A stretch of DNA of 10,755 bases from Anaerolineae bacterium (GTDB taxonomy: Bacteria; Chloroflexota; Anaerolineae; Anaerolineales; E44-bin32): positions 1 through 10,755 of the forward strand of contig JAUVOZ010000056.1 in NCBI GenBank assembly GCA_030598885.1, written 5' to 3'. The position numbers and the translations under genes are program-made. The notes beneath the pieces were generated by a model. The model was not told the origin of the DNA. It searched no databases and worked only from the letters and a program-made list of their open reading frames with translations. Shown one piece after another: positions 6,924-10,755 of this stretch. Each line of letters starts with the position of its first letter. The stretch's first letter is position 1.

Positions 6924-7973
6924 ATGACTTCCCATCTTCCGATTGACAACGACTACCTGATGGAAATATTAATCGGCTTGCTCAATACGCCTAGCCCTAC
7001 CGGCTTCGCCGAAGCGGCCATAACCTACACCGAGAAAGCCATGACTGATCTAGGCTTAGTGCCCAGACGCACTGTAAAAGGCGGTCTGCTCGCTGAATGG
7101 ACTGGCACCTCAAACAAAACCCCGCGCGCCCTGACCGCACATGCCGACACCCTCGGTGCGATGGTCAAGGAGATAAAATCCAACGGTCGGCTTACTTTAA
7201 CCAAGATTGGAGGCTTCGCCTGGAACACAGTCGAGGGGGAGGGATGCAGCGTGTTCACATCCTCAGGAAAGATCGTTCGCGGCTCCCTTCTACCGATCAA
7301 AGCCTCAACCCACGTCCACGCGAAAAAAGTCAGTGAGCTCGAACGTAGTGATGAGAACATGGAAGTCCGACTTGACGAGCGCACCACTTCTGTAGAGGAG
7401 ACCCGCGCCTTGGAGATTGAAGTGGGGGATTTTGTTGCCTTCGACCCACGTGTCGAAGTAAGCCAGGACGGGTTTATCCGCTCTCGCCACCTTGATGACA
7501 AGTCGGGTGTGGCATGTATGCTAGCGGCGGTTAAGGCAATGCATGACGCGAATTATGAGCCCGTTCAGCGTACTACTCTGCACGTTAGTAACTATGAAGA
7601 GGTCGGACACGGCGCTGCAGCCGGTTTCCCTCCCGACCTAGTCGAACTGGTAGTCGTCGACATGGCAGCTGTTGGCGAGGGACAAGCTTCAGATGAGTTC
7701 CACACTACCATCTGCGCCAAGGACTCCGGTGGTCCCTACCACATCGATCTCACCCGTCATCTGCGCAGGCTGGCGCAGGAAGCCGGTATCCCCTACAAAA
7801 TGGACATATACCCCTACTACGGATCAGATGGCGAGGCATACTGGCGCGCCGGGGGTGATGTGCAGGTAGCCTTGATCGGTCCTGGAGTGGACGCCTCTCA
7901 CAATTACGAACGCACCCACATCGAGTCACTGATCGCCACTGTCCAATTAATCACTGAGTATCTGCGATCCTAG
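6924..7973 (+). CDS. M42-family metallopeptidase, resembling the NAGGN-associated subfamily
   Basis: A probable cytoplasmic, dinuclear-metal aminopeptidase or amidohydrolase; it has no signal peptide. ATG 6924 has AAGGA seven bases upstream. In 349 residues the expected metal and catalytic residues are present: His73 and Asp75 (TAHADTLGAMVK), the bridging Asp191/Asp192 (SRHLDDKSGVA), Glu225/Glu226 (NYEEVGHGAA), Asp246 (VVVDMAAVG), and a final His332 in the GVDASHNYERTHIESL stretch (321-336). From memory, AHADTLGAMVK, RHLDDKSG and DASHNYERTHIESL match the M42 subfamily found beside N-acetylglutaminylglutamine-amide synthesis genes (TIGR03106) better than PepA/FrvX. Those synthesis genes are absent here. 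Its substrate may be an ordinary peptide or a small blocked peptide. It is followed directly by azlC. Confidence 0.88.
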   Translation: MTSHLPIDNDYLMEILIGLLNTPSPTGFAEAAITYTEKAMTDLGLVPRRTVKGGLLAEWTGTSNKTPRALTAHADTLGAMVKEIKSNGRLTLTKIGGFAWNTVEGEGCSVFTSSGKIVRGSLLPIKASTHVHAKKVSELERSDENMEVRLDERTTSVEETRALEIEVGDFVAFDPRVEVSQDGFIRSRHLDDKSGVACMLAAVKAMHDANYEPVQRTTLHVSNYEEVGHGAAAGFPPDLVELVVVDMAAVGEGQASDEFHTTICAKDSGGPYHIDLTRHLRRLAQEAGIPYKMDIYPYYGSDGEAYWRAGGDVQVALIGPGVDASHNYERTHIESLIATVQLITEYLRS

Positions 7974-8708
7974 ATGGGTGCCTCCCACCCTCCCACCATT
8001 AGCCGATCTTCCGCATTGTACGAATTCTTGGATGGCGTACGAGACCAGGTTCCACTTTTATTTGGTGTAGCCCCGTTCGGCATTATCTTCGGCGCACTGG
8101 CGATCGACGCTGGAATCCCACCGCTCGAAACGCAGGGGTTCTCGCTGTTCGTATTTGCCGGCAGCGCCCAACTCATCGCGGCTGGGATGATCGCCAATGC
8201 TGTTCCACCCTTAACCATCGTGCTCACTATCCTGGTGGTTAATCTCCGCCATATGCTCTACAGCGCTAATCTCGCACCCCATATTCAAAGATTGCCTTCC
8301 CGGTGGAGAATTATCCTTTCCTGGTTGCTAACTGATGAGGCCTTCGCTGTGGCATCTCTCAGGTACCGGCGAGGTAATACCGCACAAGCTCACTGGTACA
8401 CCTTGGGAACAGGTCTGACATTATGGGGCATATGGCAGGTGAGCACCGGGATCGGCATACTCCTCGGTGCACACATCCCGGGAAGCTGGTCTCTAGACTT
8501 CGCCTTGCCTCTAACATTCATGGCTCTTATCGCGCCAACGTTAACCAACCGATCTGATTGGGCAGCCGCGCTTTCTGCAGGCTTCATGGCCGTCGCCCTA
8601 GCTGGGTTGCCCTATAAAATGGGACTGCTATTGGCCTCAATTGTTGGGATCACCGCCGGGGTGGTGGTGGAAATCTCGACGCCGAACAAGAAAGCGATGT
8701 CGGAGTGA
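7974..8708 (+). CDS. azlC: AzlC-family branched-chain amino acid exporter, large subunit
   Basis: The membrane subunit of the two-part AzlCD exporter, known for export of branched-chain amino acids and their analogues. The ATG follows the peptidase TAG with no base between them and has no clear Shine-Dalgarno sequence, so translation probably depends on re-initiation by the ribosome finishing the upstream gene. The 244 residues carry family hallmarks: GVRDQVPLLFGVAPFGIIFG (21-40), FAGSAQ (61-66), NLRHMLYSANLAPH (90-103), TDEAFAVA (120-127) and the DFALPLTFMALIAP stretch (175-188). About seven hydrophobic segments are visible. Its start could be slightly downstream, but no better ribosome site is seen. 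It overlaps the start region of azlD. Confidence 0.92.
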   Translation: MGASHPPTISRSSALYEFLDGVRDQVPLLFGVAPFGIIFGALAIDAGIPPLETQGFSLFVFAGSAQLIAAGMIANAVPPLTIVLTILVVNLRHMLYSANLAPHIQRLPSRWRIILSWLLTDEAFAVASLRYRRGNTAQAHWYTLGTGLTLWGIWQVSTGIGILLGAHIPGSWSLDFALPLTFMALIAPTLTNRSDWAAALSAGFMAVALAGLPYKMGLLLASIVGITAGVVVEISTPNKKAMSE

Positions 8709-8713
8709 AGGGA

Positions 8714-9034
8714 ATGGAAACTGATGTCCTTTGGGGGATCATCGCCGGAGGCATGCTGGTAACCTATGCCACCCGCCTCTCCTTTATCGCTCTCGTCCCA
8801 TATGAGCGAATGCCTGAGTTCTTCCGAAGATGCCTGCGATACGTGCCTCCCTCAGTTATAGCCGCCCTTATCCTTCCGGAACTGCTCCGCACTACCGGAC
8901 AATTCGACCTTTCCCTCGGGAACCACCGTCTTTGGGCTGGAGCCTTGGCTGCCTTGATCGCTTGGCGGACGCGGAACTCCTGGTTGACGATCGCGATCGG
9001 CATGATCACATTATGGTTGCTTTCCTCGATCTGA
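8714..9034 (+). CDS. azlD: AzlD-family branched-chain amino acid exporter, small subunit
   Basis: The small membrane partner of AzlC, needed for export in the known systems. A GTG at 8705 overlaps the azlC stop, but ATG 8714 is preferred because GGAG (8702-8705) lies eight bases before it. The 106 residues show the family pattern: an N-terminal helix (8-27) with GGMLVTYATRLSFI, then RCLRYVPPSVIAALILPEL (39-57), then two closing helices with LWAGALAALIAW (73-84) and a hydrophobic C-terminus. Length and order are normal for AzlD. It is the last gene of the plus-strand block; the next gene converges on it. Confidence 0.92.
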   Translation: METDVLWGIIAGGMLVTYATRLSFIALVPYERMPEFFRRCLRYVPPSVIAALILPELLRTTGQFDLSLGNHRLWAGALAALIAWRTRNSWLTIAIGMITLWLLSSI

Positions 9035-9123
9035 TTCGCAACCCAGAAATCTTTTCACAATCCTACATAGAGAACCATGTTTGTAAACTATAAACCCACA
9101 GTTCACGAATAGCCCACCTATAT

Positions 9124-9143
9124 TTGATTGTGGAAGTAATCAA
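9124..9143. terminator. Weak hairpin in the convergent azlD/kinase gap
   Basis: TTGATT-GTGGAAGT-AATCAA is a 6-bp stem with an 8-base loop in the 177-base gap between the two convergent genes. It lacks a T-run on the plus strand and has only a short AT-rich tail on the minus strand. An 8-bp repeat pair, CAATCCTA 9058-9065 and TAGGATTG 9147-9154, overlaps this area at wide spacing. It could help end transcription from both sides, but the support is slight. Confidence 0.15.
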
Positions 9144-9211
9144 GCATAGGATTGCCGCTTCCTCTTTCACCGATGCATGCAACCTATTGTACCGCTACAG
9201 CAGGCGTGGAT

Positions 9212-10699
9212 TCATGGACTTGGCGTAAACGTGGGCACAGGGGTATCTAACAGATCTATTTTTGGTTCCTTGGTCGGCCTCGGTGTCTTCGTCGGCCTGG
9301 GAGTTCTTGATGGACGCGGTGTTTTGGTCAGAAATAAAGTACAAGTCGGTGTGGGGGCTTGTGTGGGTGGGTTGCTAGGTGGTGCCTGGTAATGGGTGGG
9401 TGTGGCTGTTGGGTAAACCCAACGTACACTCATCGTCTCTATTGGTGTAACAGAGACGGTTTCAGTGGCTTCAGGTGGATTCTTTGTTCCCAGAGTTGGG
9501 GTTGGAGTAGCATAGATCACGGGCATTCCGGTATCTTCAGCAATAGCCGCCTTGGTTTCCAACGCGCTCAGTGTCCCCGCTATAGCTGTCTCCACCTGAC
9601 CGGGTGACAGCGGCGTGCCGTTCTGGGAAGCATTCTCAGTGTAAAGCGCGACGATAGTAGCCCGCAAATCATCCGTTGGTTCGGCAGGTGTGAAAGCCAT
9701 CAGAGCGTACGCTGCCAACGGAAAGCCCAACAGGAACAGCAATGCTCCGACCAGGACGGCTCGTCGCCGAATACGCGCCCCATCCAACGCAACCATTACT
9801 TGAATTCGAATACGATCGAGGGCACGTGTCACACGATATAAGCGTGAAGCCCATTGACCCTTATTGCTGGGCTTAAATTCCAGCGCCATCGCCTCTTGAA
9901 ACGCATGGTTGAAACCAGCGATAGTAGCAAATCGATGCGAGGCATCCTTGGCGAGAGCCTTGAGCAGTACAGCTTCAACCGATCTTGAGATATTGGGGTT
10001 GATCAACCGTGGTCGTGGTAGAGGTGAGGTGACATGGCTGAGAGCGATCGCCATCGGCGTTTCGGCATCATACGGCAGACAGCCTGTGCTTAGATGATAG
10101 ACTACGACCCCGAGAGAGTATTGGTCGGATAAAGGGCTCACCGGTTTCCCGCTGACTTGCTCCGGCGATATGTACGCTGGTGTACCAATAAGCGCTGAGC
10201 CGGTCAGACTCATAGTTGCGTCGTGAACGTGGGCAAAACCGAAATCTGATAGCCATGCGCTACCATCCTCATCGATAAGGATGTTGGATGGCTTCACATC
10301 TCGATGGACCACGCCGGCTTCATGGGCATGCTGTAATGCAGAGGCGATCTGACCAATGATACGCGCGCTCTCCTCTACTGTCAGATCCCCGTCTCTCAGA
10401 CGATCACTAAGTGTCCCAACTTTCATGTAGGGCATGACGATGTAGGCGAGTCCACTCTCCTCACCATAATCTAACATAGGTACGATGTTGGGATGCTCAA
10501 GCCCACGCAAGACTTGTGCCTCACGCTCGAAGCGCACTTTGAAATTATGTTCCAGAGCGAGTTGAGGTGAGAGAACCTTAACCGCGACTGTCCGTTCGTG
10601 GCCTAGGTCAAGCGCCATGAACACCCTCGCCATCCCCCCGCGACCGACTTGTTCGAGGATGTGGTAGTTGCCTAAGACCCTGCCGATCAATTCAGACAT
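9212..10699 (-). CDS. Membrane-anchored Ser/Thr protein kinase (PknB type) with Pro/Thr-rich tail
   Basis: A paralogue of the kinase at 458-1963; the frame reaches GTG 10744, but ATG 10699 (MSELIGRVLGNYHIL) matches where the family begins. The ribosome site is not clear: a G-rich GGGGGAAG is 13 bases upstream. In 495 residues the motifs are VGRGGMARVF (18-27), Lys41, Glu60, HRD 132-134 with Lys136 and Asn139, DFG 152-154 and GTPAYISPE (172-180), so it should be active. The kinase domain ends near 272, then a basic linker and one membrane helix (about 314-336). The outside part (337-495) has a short helical stretch, then a Pro/Thr-rich tail with Arg/Lys-Pro-Thr repeats (458-479). Unlike its paralogue it has no folded Cys-bounded C-terminal domain. 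The upstream 56 bases run off the window. Confidence 0.93.
   Translation of the reverse strand: MSELIGRVLGNYHILEQVGRGGMARVFMALDLGHERTVAVKVLSPQLALEHNFKVRFEREAQVLRGLEHPNIVPMLDYGEESGLAYIVMPYMKVGTLSDRLRDGDLTVEESARIIGQIASALQHAHEAGVVHRDVKPSNILIDEDGSAWLSDFGFAHVHDATMSLTGSALIGTPAYISPEQVSGKPVSPLSDQYSLGVVVYHLSTGCLPYDAETPMAIALSHVTSPLPRPRLINPNISRSVEAVLLKALAKDASHRFATIAGFNHAFQEAMALEFKPSNKGQWASRLYRVTRALDRIRIQVMVALDGARIRRRAVLVGALLFLLGFPLAAYALMAFTPAEPTDDLRATIVALYTENASQNGTPLSPGQVETAIAGTLSALETKAAIAEDTGMPVIYATPTPTLGTKNPPEATETVSVTPIETMSVRWVYPTATPTHYQAPPSNPPTQAPTPTCTLFLTKTPRPSRTPRPTKTPRPTKEPKIDLLDTPVPTFTPSP
9263..9328 (-). repeat. Short repeat coding for Arg/Lys-Pro-Thr units in the kinase tail
   Basis: Residues 458-479 of the second kinase repeat a six-residue unit close to T-P-R-P-T/S-K/R, so the DNA here is a short in-frame tandem repeat. 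Such tracts can change copy number by slippage without breaking the frame. Protein-wise it is a charged, extended stalk, possibly interacting with the wall or carrying sugars (inference). Confidence 0.55.
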
Positions 10700-10755
10700 G
10701 GAGCAACCGTAGCTTCCCCCACACACGCTTCCAAAGCCTGCCACCTTTTGGAATG

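Noticed and set aside
9177..9392. Plus-strand frame of 71 Gly/Val-rich codons opposite the second kinase tail
   Set aside because: It is a shadow of the Pro/Thr-rich repeat on the other strand; no ribosome site or family match.

Overview
The window most resembles the genome of a Chloroflexota bacterium of the Anaerolineae/Caldilinea type, probably from an uncultured lineage. This is inferred from style, not from a marker gene. It has two membrane-anchored PknB-like Ser/Thr kinases with Pro/Thr-rich extracytoplasmic stretches, a lipoprotein solute-binding protein with a Cys-Pro-Glu linker, and moderately GC-rich genes separated by AT-richer spacers.

Layout. Positions 1-457 hold no gene, but contain a short direct-repeat cluster (11-116) and an unusually well paired imperfect hairpin (237-297). 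A Ser/Thr kinase lies on the minus strand at 458-1963. A divergent spacer of about 620 bases follows, with three small palindromes close to the next gene. From 2584 to 9034 eight genes run on the plus strand: substrate-binding lipoprotein, two permeases and an ATPase in the order aapJ-aapQ-aapM-aapP (general L-amino acid ABC importer); an M42-family metallopeptidase; and azlC-azlD (branched-chain amino acid exporter). Gaps are small, zero or overlapping, except for a 122-base gap with a 14-bp perfect hairpin after aapJ and a 104-base gap before aapP. A second, paralogous kinase occupies 9212-10699 on the minus strand, convergent with azlD.

How the genes may work together. The block reads as an amino acid and peptide nitrogen module. 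The importer brings in amino acids, the M42 enzyme cleaves peptides or a small acylated or amidated peptide in the cytoplasm, and AzlCD vents surplus branched-chain amino acids. The M42 protein resembles, from memory, the subfamily that accompanies N-acetylglutaminylglutamine-amide synthesis genes more than the classic PepA/FrvX enzymes, yet those partner genes are not here. The kinases on both sides could be membrane sensors linked to this module, but only their position suggests it.

Several starts were set by Shine-Dalgarno sequences and family alignment rather than by the longest reading frame: 1963 and 10699 for the kinases, and 2584, 3786, 4958, 6121 and 8714 for the plus-strand genes.
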